Positions 16,147 through 26,279 of a stretch of 60,603 nt of DNA are shown one piece after another. The notes beneath the pieces are model-generated. The model was not told the origin of the DNA. It saw only the letters and a program-made list of their open reading frames with translations, and made no database searches. The DNA is from CAZJWR01 sp964549765. GTDB lineage: Bacteria > Zixibacteria > MSB-5A5 > GN15 > JAAZOE01. Position 1 is the first letter of the stretch. Each line of letters starts with the position of its first letter. The position numbers and the translations under genes were made by a program. The stretch covers positions 1 to 60,603 of the forward strand of contig CAZJWR010000019.1 in the NCBI GenBank assembly GCA_964549765.1, given 5' to 3'.

Positions 16147-18294
16147 TTATGTGCAAACCGGCGCCGGGCCTCCCTGGAAGATATACTGAATCAGGTATAC
16201 GGCATCGCCGATATTCACAGCGCCGTCGCCGTTGGCGTCGGCCGCCCACATCAGCGGCGGCGGCCCGCCCTTGAATATATAGTTGATCAGGTATACGGCG
16301 TCGCCGATATTCACAGCGCCGTCGGCGTCGGCATCGCCGCAGATTATGGCGTCGCAGACATCGCCGATGCCATCGGAGTTTGAATCGGCCTGGTCGGGAT
16401 TAAAAACCATCCAGCAATTATCCAGCGTACAGGTATTCGCGGGATACCCGGGGTCGCCGTACCCATCGTAATCGGAGTCGGTGCAATCATCGCAAATATC
16501 GCCGATACCATCGCCGTCGGCGTCCGCCTGATCGGCGTTAGGATCATCGGGGCAGTTGTCGCAGGCGTCGCCAACCCCGTCGCCTTCGCTGTCCGCCTGC
16601 GGGTCATTGAAGATGCCGGGACAATTGTCGATCGGGCAAGTGGTCATGGGATATCCCGGCGTCCCGTACGCATCACCATCGGGATCGACGCAATCATCGC
16701 AGGCATCTCCGATGCCGTCGTCGTCGTCATCGTTCTGACCGGTATTCGCCGCCGTCGGGCAGTTGTCGCAACCATCGGGAACACCGTCGCTGTCGAAATC
16801 AGCCAGATCGTCGTATCCCGGACATTCATCGCAGGCGTCGCCGACTCCGTCGCCGTCGGAGTCGGTTTGACTGTTATTGGAAACGTACGGGCAGTTGTCG
16901 TTGCAATCGCAGACGTTGTCGTTGTCGAAATCATCGCAGCCGAGATCGAGGTCGCGGATGTCGCCGCTCTGCTGTTGATAAATCGCGGCGAGGCCGTCGC
17001 CGGTGATATCCGAGCAGCGGTATTCCGTGAAAACGTCATGATCCAGCGGTCCGACCGCACGCGGCTCGGTCCACGTCAAACCGCCGTCGCAGGTGGTCGC
17101 AGAATAAAGCTGATCGTCGGCGACGAAGGTGCAGACGAATGTCTGGCCGTCGATATATTCGACTTTGGGCGCGGTGGAGGGATGGGCGGGGTCGGAGACG
17201 ATGGCGCGAAACGTCAGATCGTCAACGTCGCCGGTGGTCGATGCCCAGCAAATGATTTCCCTGTCGGTCGAATCGCTGTCGGGGAATGATTCGGTTACAA
17301 GTACGACGATTCCATCATGAACCGCCACCGAAGGATTAACCATGTTCATCGTCGAATCGTCGAAATAGATGAAGGCTGCGTCGGTCGTCAGGTACCAGTA
17401 GTATTGGAAATCCTGGCGAATAAACAGCCGCCATTGTTGGACGGTGGAGTCGAACCGATCGTAGACGGCGTATGTTTTTCCGGTAGCATGGTCAATATCG
17501 ACCGCCGTGGTGCGGCAGCCGGGGAGATCGGGATACCAGCTCAATTGGACGTGTCCGAGCGAACTCAGCTGGCTGTATATTAGCGGGGCGTCGACTACAT
17601 TTGTCGGGGCATTGGTGTAACTCATGACGAGCGAAATCAACCCCCAGTTCCACGACTGTTGCCCATTGTCGGAGGCGATGTCGCACATGCGCATGCTGTG
17701 CCAGCCGTTATCGGAAAAATCCGTCCACCAGGGAACCCATGTCGACGAGTCGGTAGCGTCGGCGAATTCGAGCAGGATGACGCCGCCGCCCATAAGGAAG
17801 CTCGCCGGGGTAACGAACGTTCCATAAAAGGTACTGTCCGAACCCCAATAATCAAGCGAGGGATAAGTCGCATCGTTCACCGTGAAGGCGGTCGATTTTA
17901 TCCAGGTGGCGCCGTAATTGGGCGACATCTCCCAGCGCACCCACAATGGATCGGGATCGTTATGGGACTCGTATCCCCGCATATAAAGCCACGTCGAGCC
18001 ATGATCGATCGTGGGATGGAGCATGTACGTGGCGCGTTTGGTGGCTGCGGAATTATCAGCGGTAGTGCCGGGCAAAACGCCAGTTTTCATCGGCTCCTCG
18101 ACAACCATCCGCCGGGGTTGTTGCGATACATGTTCGGTGACGGCCGACCGCGAGTACACCTCCGTCTTGGACGCGAGGGTAGCATCAGCGTTATCCTCAT
18201 TGGCCGCGGATAACAGTCCAACCGCCGGGGCGGCGAGAATGAGCAGACAGCAGCCGATTATGATCATACTTCCATATAGTATATGCTTTTTCAT
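16147..18294 (-). CDS. Secreted protein with thrombospondin type 3 repeats and dockerin-like tail
   Basis: 715 residues. Signal peptide at about 1-30 (MIIIGCCLLILAAPAVGLLS). Residues about 90-450 are a beta-rich domain that resembles sialidase/BNR propellers (GSTWLYMRGYESHNDPDPLW, CDGGLTWTEP), without a clear catalytic motif. From about 455 to 650 run TSP3 Ca2+-binding repeats, each DSDGDGVGDACDECP or similar, with paired Cys. The last 65 residues are the dockerin-like double repeat (VNIGDAVYLINYIF and VNIGDAVYLIQYIF). Probably a Ca-stabilised surface protein. Function of the propeller unknown. It is transcribed alone; its terminator is at 16083-16120. Confidence 0.78.
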   Translation of the reverse strand: MKKHILYGSMIIIGCCLLILAAPAVGLLSAANEDNADATLASKTEVYSRSAVTEHVSQQPRRMVVEEPMKTGVLPGTTADNSAATKRATYMLHPTIDHGSTWLYMRGYESHNDPDPLWVRWEMSPNYGATWIKSTAFTVNDATYPSLDYWGSDSTFYGTFVTPASFLMGGGVILLEFADATDSSTWVPWWTDFSDNGWHSMRMCDIASDNGQQSWNWGLISLVMSYTNAPTNVVDAPLIYSQLSSLGHVQLSWYPDLPGCRTTAVDIDHATGKTYAVYDRFDSTVQQWRLFIRQDFQYYWYLTTDAAFIYFDDSTMNMVNPSVAVHDGIVVLVTESFPDSDSTDREIICWASTTGDVDDLTFRAIVSDPAHPSTAPKVEYIDGQTFVCTFVADDQLYSATTCDGGLTWTEPRAVGPLDHDVFTEYRCSDITGDGLAAIYQQQSGDIRDLDLGCDDFDNDNVCDCNDNCPYVSNNSQTDSDGDGVGDACDECPGYDDLADFDSDGVPDGCDNCPTAANTGQNDDDDDGIGDACDDCVDPDGDAYGTPGYPMTTCPIDNCPGIFNDPQADSEGDGVGDACDNCPDDPNADQADADGDGIGDICDDCTDSDYDGYGDPGYPANTCTLDNCWMVFNPDQADSNSDGIGDVCDAIICGDADADGAVNIGDAVYLINYIFKGGPPPLMWAADANGDGAVNIGDAVYLIQYIFQGGPAPVCT

Positions 18295-18433
18295 CGGAAA
18301 TCCTCCGTGTCAGAGATCATAGAGATTGGCGCTTGTTCGGATCAAGACGTTATACGATCCATTTCTCAGAAGTCTAATCTCAATATAGTCCGATGCCCCG
18401 AATCCGTCAACGATTTGTTTGCGGATATGAAAA

Positions 18434-18455
18434 GGGAAGGGCTGGGGCCCTTCCC
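18434..18455 (-). terminator. Terminator for the 1626-residue propeller protein gene
   Basis: Perfect 9-bp stem GGGAAGGGC/GCCCTTCCC with a 4-base loop and TTTTC on the minus strand, 26 bp past the stop at 18481. Confidence 0.75.
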
Positions 18456-18480
18456 ATTCTTGTCTCTTACGTGTCCCGTC

Positions 18481-21400
18481 TCACGGGCAAATATCGGGCA
18501 ATACCCAGTCTCCGGCAGGTGCCGGACCGGAGCAGAAGTAGAAATTGGCCAGGTAAAGCACGTCGGCCGCGTTGGGAGCGCCGCCGGAGGCGTCGACGTC
18601 GGCAAGGTGAAGAAACAGCGGTCCGGGACCGCCGGCATTGACCATGTTCCACAACGCCACAACGTCGGCCAGGGTGATCGCGCCATCATTGTCGATATCT
18701 CCGCGGTCGAAGCCGGCAAACCGATTTACCGTCCTCGCCAGATTCCGGAAGAAAGCATGATCGGTCACGTCGACCCCGGCAAATCCGAACATGTAGGTGC
18801 CGAATGAATATGTTTCATTGGCCGCAAAGTCGCGGAAAACGTAACCGGACCACTCATCGCGGTCATCGGACTCTGTCGTCGACGGGAAAGCAATGTCAAT
18901 ACCGATTTGCGCTGTCTGACCCCGAACCGTGCTCAGATAATAGTATACGGAATCGAGCCAGACATTGTCCGTTTGCCACATCGACTGCTGGGCATCGATG
19001 GTGGTGGCCCCCAGCATCGGATCGACACCCATCGGGATCTTGCCGTTGCCCCAGACAGCACCATTGGTGAAGTCATAAGCGGCGGATGACGACGCACCCC
19101 GCGAAATCGAGTAGTCGGAGTCGAACAGCCAGCAGTCAGACACGTTGTACGACGAGGACATGTCATAATCGTTGAAGGCACCGATACCGACATTGACGAT
19201 CGGTGAGGCGTTCCGGTTGGTCACGTCGTGACGGAAAATCACCACGTTGGCCAGGGCCGGCTCGTCGATAACGCCGTACATGGATTGCCGCACGCGCAAT
19301 CCGATGGTCAAGTCATTGTCATACGGACATTCCACGTTGCTCCAGTCCCAGCCGGTGCCATAGCAGTCAAAGTTGATCACCGAATCGATATAGGCCGCCA
19401 CGGAGGCGTATCCATAAACATTGTTGTAGGAGTGGCCGCCGTCGTGGGAGATCTTGCCGAGGACGATGGGGTCTATCGTCACGTACGGCTCACACCGATT
19501 AAAGCAGTTGGGCTCAGGCAGCAGCGAGTTCCAAAAATCGGGAGGATCAGCGGGGTGCCAGCTGTCGGTCGTCCACGCCAGGCGGTGCCCATCGGCGCCC
19601 TCGGCAGCGAAGAATAATCCGCCCTGCCAATAGCGGGCGTTGTCACCGTCAAAGCCCCACAGACACGAACCGTTTCGATTGCCCAGTTCGCCGGTGCTGA
19701 ATACCGGCGCCTGGTTGGTCTCGCCGCTGCCGAAGTACAGGATATCATCGCTCTCCATGCAGCCGCCGATCACCCCCATCTGCACCACGGGGGCGTCCGG
19801 TGCATTCAAGAAGAACTGATCGTTGCTGTGTATCGATAGGTAAGCCCGGTGAGGACCTTGAGTCACCAGCGGGCCGTTGACGTCGTATAACAGGCTGTAT
19901 GTCCCGCCGGGAGCCACATCGAAATATGGCGTTACGACCGCGTTCAACCATATCGGTGGGCCGTAGGCGGCCGTCTTGCTGTAGCTATCCTTGGCATATG
20001 CCGAGGCCGTGAAATCTGGATTCAGTTCCGATGCAGGAACCTTCTGAGCCTTGACCAAATGTTTGGCCACGGACTCATAAGTGTTGTCAACCATACTGCT
20101 GGCCAACGTCGACATCCGGGAAATCCGTCCCGGATCGACCGACCAGGCATAAGCTGCCGGAGGATTCTCGTCGACCGTCACATACCCGGTCAGGTTGGCG
20201 CAGCCGTTGTTCATGAATATATCGTCGAATTCGACAAGAAAGCTCGCGGGTGAGAAAAACGGCACTGGTTGATACTCGTCGAACTTCAGTATGCGCAAGC
20301 GCGGACGATCGGCCTGAATGGTCAGACAGAACAAATCACCGTTATAATTATTGAAAACCACGTGAGTCGAGTCGATGGCGACGCCGCATCCGTTGGGGCC
20401 GGCGCCGCCGGCGTAGTTGTACTCGAACTCGACGGAACCGTCGTCGGAATTGATGACCAACATTTGACGGCTGCGGTTGGTCACGTAAAGCCAATTGGGG
20501 GAAAGCACTTCGCAGGAAAGCGCCCCTTCGAGGAAACCGGAACCATCATAGAATGAATCCGATTCCCACACTTTGGCGCCGGTCGATTTTCGCAAAGCTG
20601 CCGTCGCGTTCCGCTCGCCGGTCCAATAGCGGATCGTGGTGAAGTATACGGCGTTGACGTCGATAACGGGGCCGGCATAATACGGGAGACGCCCTGCCGT
20701 GGCCCAAAAGACGCTGCCATCGGGTGTTATTCGATACCAGGCCCCGGATGGGGTGCTGTTATTGTCGTCATTCCAGAAACCGGACTGGACATAGATTGAT
20801 CCGTCCTGATCCACGCCTATCGGTCCGTAGAACGCCTCGCCCGGGTTGTCCGTCCCCGTTAAATACGACCCCGCCAAATCACCCTCACCGAGGGTCCATA
20901 GTATGGCGCCCGTGCACGCATCGATGGCGTACAACGTCCCATTTCCCGATCCAAGCAATCCGTCGGTACCCGCATAAATGACACTCGATCCGTTTGATGA
21001 CAGCGTCTGCCTCGGGTCGCCGTCAAGCATGACCGGGTTCACCGGCCAGCCGGTGAAATTCTGGCCGGTCAGGGCATCCAGGGCATATACCGCGCCGTTG
21101 GCGCAGGTCACATAAAGAACCTCAGTACCGTCGCAGTCGAGAAGCACCGCGGTCGTGTTGATGGTGCTCCCGGTCAGGTGGGTGAGGTATATGGGGTTTC
21201 GGGTCCATATGAGCTGGCCGGTATACACGTCGGCTTTGGATATGGACCTGGCGCTGCCGCCGCCATAGTAGACATAGCCGTCTTTGACCGTCACCGTATT
21301 CTGGAAATCGGCCCCGATTCCATTGAGAGCCCCGGCAATCGTCCAAAGCAGCGCCCCGTCGTCGATATCGAATGCCTGCAACTTCTCGTTGTAAGCAGCC

Positions 21401-23361
21401 AGCACGATACCGTCATAGATGATCGGGCGCGTATACCTGAATCTGGCGGCATCCGTGTGCATCCAGGCCAAAGCCTGCCGGCACCTGGCGTCGCCCACTG
21501 AATTGTATGACGCTGAACTGCGCCGGAAATCATGGGCGGCGGTAGGCCAATTGGGATCGGCGGGACCACAGACCGGCGGGGGATTGTATACGCAGCAGAT
21601 AAGGGCGTTGATAAGGAAGTTGGAGCCGCTATAATTGATCCACGATCCGTCGGCATAATAGGCATAGGCGTTGTTGCCTCCGCAACTGCCGTCGTCGCCT
21701 ATGAGGAAGAAATCGGGCTGATTGACGACGTAAGGATCGGGGGCATTCGACTTTATGCCGACCCACAAAGGAGAATCGAACGACATGCTCTCGGAAATGA
21801 ATTCCCAGTAAATAAACCCGGGATATTCAACCAGTTCACCGGGCTGGAGAGTCGTATCCGCCACGACGGACCCCGGCTGACCCCCGGCATCCTCACGGAT
21901 TTCAATCGTAGTGGAGAAGTTAAAACCGGCGGGATAGCCGTAATAGACGGGATTATCGATCGCCACCCGGACGTCGTAAATGTGGCACCCGTCACCGATC
22001 GGCTCGATCTTCTCAAAGCCCCCAATACGGCCGTCACCCGAAGCCGACGGCATGCTGTAAACATAGTAAGGATCGCAATAGTTTCTTATACGAACGCAGG
22101 ATGATGGTATCGCCCTGCAAATGTCGGCATAGATCAGCCAGTTGTTATCATTCTCCAACACGTCAATATTCAGATGCCATGCCCCCTGATATCGCAGGGA
22201 ACTGCGAAACGTCCCGCAGGTTCCGTCATCCATGAGACCGGCCAATGTATCGCCCGGGGCATTTGCCACCGTCTCCCAACCGATATGAAAGTCGCTGGCC
22301 GGCGGAAGCAATAAGCCGGTACCGGGCATGTCAATGTGATTATAGGACGGGTAATACTGGATGTCGGCGTTCGGCACCATTGTCTGATAAATGACATTCG
22401 ACAAATCCGGGAACCCGCCGCTGCTGCCCCAGACGAAAATATCGACATCGGGCGAACCGGTCGACCCGTCGGCATAGAGAGCCACGCCGAGTGCCGTCAG
22501 CGTGTCCGGGCCGTAGATGGAAAATCGTGTATTGTAATAGTCCGTGCCGTAAGGCGACGGATGCTGAAAATAGGCCGACGGTCCGCAGTCATACTCCTGG
22601 CGATAACACTGGCTGTAGGGAATGTCGGCGCAGCAATAGTCCACCCCGATACCCCAGTTGTAGTCGTAAAATCCGTTATCGGCGAGATTGATGAATGCGC
22701 CGGACGATTTATCGTACCATCCGCTGCGCCCGTGGCCGTTATTGCCGTCATCGAGGAGGAGAGCCAACACGTTTGCTCCCGATGGATCAGAGGTGGAAAT
22801 ACCAACGTAATAATTCTCGCCATCCGCGAAAACCAGATTAAAGCTGGAGAGGTCGGCTATGGCATACCCAATAATGGCGGGTAGATTTTCGTAGGGTACC
22901 GTGACACTGGCCAATTCGCCGCCGGGAAGCCCGAAACCGTCATCCTCCCAGACCTTGACCACGAGATCAGGGTTCCCGACAAAATCAGTCGGAAATACCG
23001 CCACGTAGGCGGTCAAAAGCGTACAGGTGTAATTTGCCGCCGCGGTGAAGCGCATATTGTAATAATCGATATCCGGATCGGGGAGCGTCGCGTAGTGTGT
23101 GAATTCGCCCCCGGAATAATCGGTAAATTCACAGTAGTAGGGAGGAGTGTACAGGGTCACATTGGCCGGGAGCTGCTGTATATCGGGAGGGCGCGAGATA
23201 GCCTGCTGTGCGATCGGCGTCGGAGAGAGTTTTTGAATAGGATTAATTCGCGATGTTATCGGTGTGCGTTCTTTATTGCCGGGATTGCCGGAAAATGCCA
23301 CGGATGTGATACAGAGAATTATCGCCGCGATGAATAATCCCGACAGGACCTGCTTTGCCAT
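18481..23361 (-). CDS. Giant secreted PQQ-type propeller protein with dockerin-like tail
   Basis: 1626 residues, ATG at 23361 with GGAGGAAG upstream. Signal peptide 1-24 (LFIAAIILCITSVAFSG). The N-terminal 600 residues hold three or four similar beta-sandwich units (each with an FTAAANYTCTLLTAY- or FSIYGPDTLTALG-like start and an LVVKVWEDDG- or VDIFVWGSSGG-like strand). Residues about 630-1030 are a PQQ-like propeller (GALLWTIAG, TGQLIWTRNP, ALDALTGQNF). The 1100-1540 part is unassigned. The last 75 residues (GDIDNDGAITLADVVALWN, ADVLYLANFYF) are a divergent dockerin-like pair. Surface or extracellular; binding function unknown. A TTGACA promoter lies 120 bp upstream and a strong terminator downstream, so it is monocistronic. 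Confidence 0.8.
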   Translation of the reverse strand: MAKQVLSGLFIAAIILCITSVAFSGNPGNKERTPITSRINPIQKLSPTPIAQQAISRPPDIQQLPANVTLYTPPYYCEFTDYSGGEFTHYATLPDPDIDYYNMRFTAAANYTCTLLTAYVAVFPTDFVGNPDLVVKVWEDDGFGLPGGELASVTVPYENLPAIIGYAIADLSSFNLVFADGENYYVGISTSDPSGANVLALLLDDGNNGHGRSGWYDKSSGAFINLADNGFYDYNWGIGVDYCCADIPYSQCYRQEYDCGPSAYFQHPSPYGTDYYNTRFSIYGPDTLTALGVALYADGSTGSPDVDIFVWGSSGGFPDLSNVIYQTMVPNADIQYYPSYNHIDMPGTGLLLPPASDFHIGWETVANAPGDTLAGLMDDGTCGTFRSSLRYQGAWHLNIDVLENDNNWLIYADICRAIPSSCVRIRNYCDPYYVYSMPSASGDGRIGGFEKIEPIGDGCHIYDVRVAIDNPVYYGYPAGFNFSTTIEIREDAGGQPGSVVADTTLQPGELVEYPGFIYWEFISESMSFDSPLWVGIKSNAPDPYVVNQPDFFLIGDDGSCGGNNAYAYYADGSWINYSGSNFLINALICCVYNPPPVCGPADPNWPTAAHDFRRSSASYNSVGDARCRQALAWMHTDAARFRYTRPIIYDGIVLAAYNEKLQAFDIDDGALLWTIAGALNGIGADFQNTVTVKDGYVYYGGGSARSISKADVYTGQLIWTRNPIYLTHLTGSTINTTAVLLDCDGTEVLYVTCANGAVYALDALTGQNFTGWPVNPVMLDGDPRQTLSSNGSSVIYAGTDGLLGSGNGTLYAIDACTGAILWTLGEGDLAGSYLTGTDNPGEAFYGPIGVDQDGSIYVQSGFWNDDNNSTPSGAWYRITPDGSVFWATAGRLPYYAGPVIDVNAVYFTTIRYWTGERNATAALRKSTGAKVWESDSFYDGSGFLEGALSCEVLSPNWLYVTNRSRQMLVINSDDGSVEFEYNYAGGAGPNGCGVAIDSTHVVFNNYNGDLFCLTIQADRPRLRILKFDEYQPVPFFSPASFLVEFDDIFMNNGCANLTGYVTVDENPPAAYAWSVDPGRISRMSTLASSMVDNTYESVAKHLVKAQKVPASELNPDFTASAYAKDSYSKTAAYGPPIWLNAVVTPYFDVAPGGTYSLLYDVNGPLVTQGPHRAYLSIHSNDQFFLNAPDAPVVQMGVIGGCMESDDILYFGSGETNQAPVFSTGELGNRNGSCLWGFDGDNARYWQGGLFFAAEGADGHRLAWTTDSWHPADPPDFWNSLLPEPNCFNRCEPYVTIDPIVLGKISHDGGHSYNNVYGYASVAAYIDSVINFDCYGTGWDWSNVECPYDNDLTIGLRVRQSMYGVIDEPALANVVIFRHDVTNRNASPIVNVGIGAFNDYDMSSSYNVSDCWLFDSDYSISRGASSSAAYDFTNGAVWGNGKIPMGVDPMLGATTIDAQQSMWQTDNVWLDSVYYYLSTVRGQTAQIGIDIAFPSTTESDDRDEWSGYVFRDFAANETYSFGTYMFGFAGVDVTDHAFFRNLARTVNRFAGFDRGDIDNDGAITLADVVALWNMVNAGGPGPLFLHLADVDASGGAPNAADVLYLANFYFCSGPAPAGDWVLPDICP

Positions 23362-23479
23362 TTCTTCCTCCCTGCCCCAGGGCGGGGCCGCCGCTTACCC
23401 TTATCTATAGATATTCCACCTCATGTGGGTAATATGTCAACGCCGATTTTGAAATCCGTATCCGGCAGGACTCATATAC

Positions 23480-23507
23480 ATCATAATAAATTAGGATCAG
23501 GTGTCAA
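23480..23507 (-). promoter_or_regulatory. Promoter for the 1626-residue protein gene
   Basis: Minus strand TTGACA (23507-23502), 16-bp spacer, TATGAT (23485-23480). It sits in the 321-base gap 23362-23682, which otherwise holds only the hairpin at 23643-23670. Confidence 0.6.
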
Positions 23508-23642
23508 CAGAAAAGGTCCGGCCCCGATTATCGGGCTCACTAAGCCTGTATAGTACTTCAACAATTTCCCGCCCTATTCGAGAAGGAAAAACCTAAGAGC
23601 CGTACCGTGGGAATCATCGAGTTGTCTGGATGCGCCGGGCAA

Positions 23643-23670
23643 GCCGGAGGCCGTATTCGCGGCCTCCGGC
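23643..23670 (-). terminator. Hairpin after the OmpA-family lipoprotein gene
   Basis: Perfect 10-bp stem GCCGGAGGCC/GGCCTCCGGC, 8-base loop, 13 bp past the minus-strand stop. No T-run follows on the minus strand (there is AATTTT on the plus side), so terminator function is likely but not textbook. Confidence 0.5.
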
Positions 23671-23682
23671 AATTTTCATCGA

Positions 23683-24345
23683 TCAGGTTTTTTCTTCGGC
23701 GACCTTTTTCAGCTTGTCGTTGGCATAAATGGCAATATCGACGCGGCGATTCATTTGGCGGCCTTCGGATGTTTCATTGCTCGCCACCGGTTGCGCATCG
23801 CCGTATCCCATGATCGTAAAGCGGGTCGGGTCGACGCTGAGTCCGGCCATAAAGTTCGCCACCGATTGTGCTCTCCGCCGGGATAGCTCCAGATTATAAT
23901 CCTCGGTACCGGTCGAGTCGGTGTGACCCTCGATGAGGATTTTTGTGTCCGGATACTTATTCAGGATGGCGGCCAGGTCCGTGAGGTTTTTCTCGGCCGC
24001 CGGTTTGAGTTGGGCCTTGTTGACGTCGAACAATATCCCCGAATCGAAGGTGATCTTGATGCCTTCGCCGATACGTTCGATTTTTGCCCCCTCGAGATCC
24101 TGCTCCATTTCCGCGGCCTGCTTATCCATATAGTTGCCGATATATGCCCCCGCGGCACCTCCGACGGCGGCGCCGATAATAGCGCCGATGGCCGTATTGC
24201 CGGCCTGATTGCCGATCACACCGCCCGCGGCCGCGCCGGCAGCGGCGCCGATGATCATACCCTTATTCTTCTTGCTCATGGAAGAACAGCCGAAAGTTCC
24301 GACCAGAAATAGGCCGATGACGGCTATCACCAGTATCCTTTTCAT
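23683..24345 (-). CDS. OmpA-family lipoprotein with glycine zipper
   Basis: 220 residues from ATG 24345; GAGGTG lies just upstream, and the GTG at 24351 is a weaker alternative. Lipobox LFLVGTFGC puts the lipidated Cys at about residue 20. Residues 30-72 form a glycine zipper (GAAAGAAAGGVIG, GAIIGAAVGGAAG). The C-terminal half is an OmpA domain: ITFDSGILFDVNKAQLKP, ILIEGHTDSTGTEDYNLELS and RRRAQSVANFM, with the peptidoglycan-binding pattern intact. It should sit in the outer membrane and tether it to peptidoglycan. Monocistronic; divergent from the THEP1 gene. Confidence 0.92.
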   Translation of the reverse strand: MKRILVIAVIGLFLVGTFGCSSMSKKNKGMIIGAAAGAAAGGVIGNQAGNTAIGAIIGAAVGGAAGAYIGNYMDKQAAEMEQDLEGAKIERIGEGIKITFDSGILFDVNKAQLKPAAEKNLTDLAAILNKYPDTKILIEGHTDSTGTEDYNLELSRRRAQSVANFMAGLSVDPTRFTIMGYGDAQPVASNETSEGRQMNRRVDIAIYANDKLKKVAEEKT

Positions 24346-24531
24346 ATTCACCTCGCGGTTTATCGGTTTACCTATTCCTATGAAATTATCGGGCCGCCGT
24401 CAATTAAAATCGCACGAAATCGTAGCGGGTAATATGGGCGGCCTTCCCGCCGCCGCGACCGGCTGACGAAACTGCCGCCGAGCGAAAATCCTTGCCCGAT
24501 CGCCGTCGCCCGGTTAGCTTGGGTTTACAAT

Positions 24532-25065
24532 ATGAACACCAAAAACATACTCATCACCGGCCGTCCCGGCGTCGGAAAGACGACGCTGATTCGGAATTTG
24601 GCCGAAAGGTTCCGTGATTACGGCCCGCAGGGTTTTTATACGAGGGAAATAAGAATTGCGGGAGTAAGGCAAGGATTCGAATTGGTCGACTTGAGAGGCG
24701 GCCGATTTACCCTAGCCCATGTCGATTTCGGGGGACGGTATCGCGTCGGCAAGTATGGTGCGGACATCCCATCCTTCAACGATTATTTGCGGGCACATGA
24801 TTTTGCCCGGGGAACGGATCGGCTGATTATTATCGATGAAATAGGGAAGATGGAATGTTTTTCCGCGATATTCGTGCAGATGGTCGCCGCGATTTTTGAT
24901 TCGGATAATACAGTGGTCGCCACGATAGCCGCAAAAGGAGGCGGGATTATTCAACAGATAAAAAGCCGCCGGGATATCCGCCTCGTCGAGATCGATCCCT
25001 CGAATCGCGATGCGACGGCCGCCCGGGTCGCCCGGATGATTGCCCGAGACGGAGCCGGGCAATAG
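24532..25065 (+). CDS. THEP1-type nucleoside-triphosphatase
   Basis: 177 residues, the usual size of the THEP1/COG1618 family. Walker A GRPGVGKTT is at residues 10-18, GFYTREIRIAGVRQGFELVDL is the family's second block, and RLIIIDEIGKME is Walker B with its trailing Glu. The enzymes hydrolyse NTPs; their cellular role is unclear. They are commonest in archaea and thermophilic bacteria. No Shine-Dalgarno of note before the ATG. It is divergent from the OmpA lipoprotein, and the next gene is convergent. Confidence 0.88.
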   Translation: MNTKNILITGRPGVGKTTLIRNLAERFRDYGPQGFYTREIRIAGVRQGFELVDLRGGRFTLAHVDFGGRYRVGKYGADIPSFNDYLRAHDFARGTDRLIIIDEIGKMECFSAIFVQMVAAIFDSDNTVVATIAAKGGGIIQQIKSRRDIRLVEIDPSNRDATAARVARMIARDGAGQ

Positions 25066-25122
25066 ACGAGATTTGTCCCGACAGCGTACCCTCACCTAAT
25101 ATGCGGCGGATGGACGTGCGGC

Positions 25123-25464
25123 TCAAAGCTCCGAGGGTTCCTTCTTTTGTGACATTTCGTCGGTCAATTGCAGGATACGCTCAAACGGTATCGCCGGCCA
25201 GCTTTCGATCTGATGGGCGCCGTAACCGCGGCTGATGATCGATACCTTCACGGCCGTCTCCTCATCGGGCGCTTCATAGATATCCATGAAGTCCCAATGT
25301 CCCAAGAGCGCATAATGGGCGATAAAATTGACTTCCGGGCATTGCCGCTTGATGTCATCCAGCCAGGCCCGGGCGTTGCGGGCGCGGTCCTGCAATCGGG
25401 AACCGACCTCGACCAAATTGGCGTCGTGCTTGGCGACCTTGGTCATCATTACGTAGGTTTTCAT
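25123..25464 (-). CDS. GYD-domain protein
   Basis: 113 residues from ATG 25464, with CCGGGAGGTAATGCG directly upstream; an upstream in-frame extension to 25707 looks non-coding. It begins MKTYVMMTKV and has the block ALLGHWDFMDIYEAPDEETA and ISRGYGAHQIESWPAIP, which match the small ferredoxin-like GYD family. Function of the family is unknown. It is a single gene; its C-terminus is acidic/basic and not conserved-looking. Confidence 0.82.
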   Translation of the reverse strand: MKTYVMMTKVAKHDANLVEVGSRLQDRARNARAWLDDIKRQCPEVNFIAHYALLGHWDFMDIYEAPDEETAVKVSIISRGYGAHQIESWPAIPFERILQLTDEMSQKKEPSEL

Positions 25465-25756
25465 CGCATTACCTCCCGGCATGAGGTGCTTTTGGGACAG
25501 GATCATTGCCGATGTTGAAGGAGTGGTCGGACGTGCTGAAGGTGTGGCCCAGCATATGTCCCATCCCATATAATATACGACATTTTCAGTATAAAGAAAC
25601 GCCAAATTTCGCGGCGATTTCGACCGTCCCGGGGTGAATTTTTTGGTTGCCTCCCATGATAAAAAGCCGCATTTAATAATCGGGATCGGCCGGCGGGTGC
25701 TTGACACGGCATTGCCCGCGGGCTATGTTGCCATGGACTCTGATCAGGGGAGGCAG

Positions 25757-26278
25757 ATGAAGAAGTATGCCGCAATTGTGGGGCTGGCGTTGTTGCTGAT
25801 CGGCATCGCTTATGTCCGAGCCATTTTTTCGCATCAGGATCATAGCGGCGGGATTCCCAATGAAGTGGAAACCGCAATTCCAGCAGATATTCTCGAAGAT
25901 TATGTAATGAAGGAGGAGGCCGCCTCCCGTCTGGATTCGATTCAGTGTTTATACGTCGATTCCCTTGATAAGATGCGGGCGCTCGTCTCGGCGTCGGCCG
26001 ATGGCAGACAAGCGACCGATTCTTTGGATTCCGTGATAAATGCGCTCTCCCAAAAGCTGGATTCCGCGGAGAACGATGCCCGGCGGGCGACGACGGAAAA
26101 AGATGCTCTATTCGAGAAGCTCATCGCCGGATTCTATCAAGGCGAAATGGAACGACTGCCCGCCGATCTCAGTCGATACGAGCATGAAGTATCAGTTAAA
26201 GAGATTCGCGATAAAGCAATGAAATACTTCGGAGTAACTTCGGAGAAACTTGATCGCATCATAAAAAAATATCGCTGA
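25757..26278 (+). CDS. Membrane-anchored coiled-coil protein paired with a sigma-4-like gene
   Basis: 173 residues from ATG 25757 with GGGGAGG 6 bases upstream; the frame upstream to 25634 is unlikely to be coding. One N-terminal membrane segment (YAAIVGLALLLIGIAYV, residues 4-20), then a charged helical region (about 48-125) with heptad-like spacing, then a conserved-looking C-terminal helix pair (KEIRDKAMKYFGVTSEKLDRIIKKY). The stop and the next gene's GTG are one base apart, so the two products probably work together. Topology could place the coil outside or inside the membrane. Not a recognised anti-sigma fold. Confidence 0.65.
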   Translation: MKKYAAIVGLALLLIGIAYVRAIFSHQDHSGGIPNEVETAIPADILEDYVMKEEAASRLDSIQCLYVDSLDKMRALVSASADGRQATDSLDSVINALSQKLDSAENDARRATTEKDALFEKLIAGFYQGEMERLPADLSRYEHEVSVKEIRDKAMKYFGVTSEKLDRIIKKYR

Positions 26279-26279
26279 C

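Noticed and set aside
16147..18294. Possible natural CRISPR-like or DNA repeat signal in GTCGCCGTCGG-rich stretches
   Set aside because: These are the coding sequence of Asp/Gly Ca-binding repeats (TSP3, dockerin, FG-GAP); they vary in length and sit in frame.
25465..25707. Upstream part of the GYD frame
   Set aside because: No family similarity, and the strong GGGAGGTAATGCG site points to ATG 25464.
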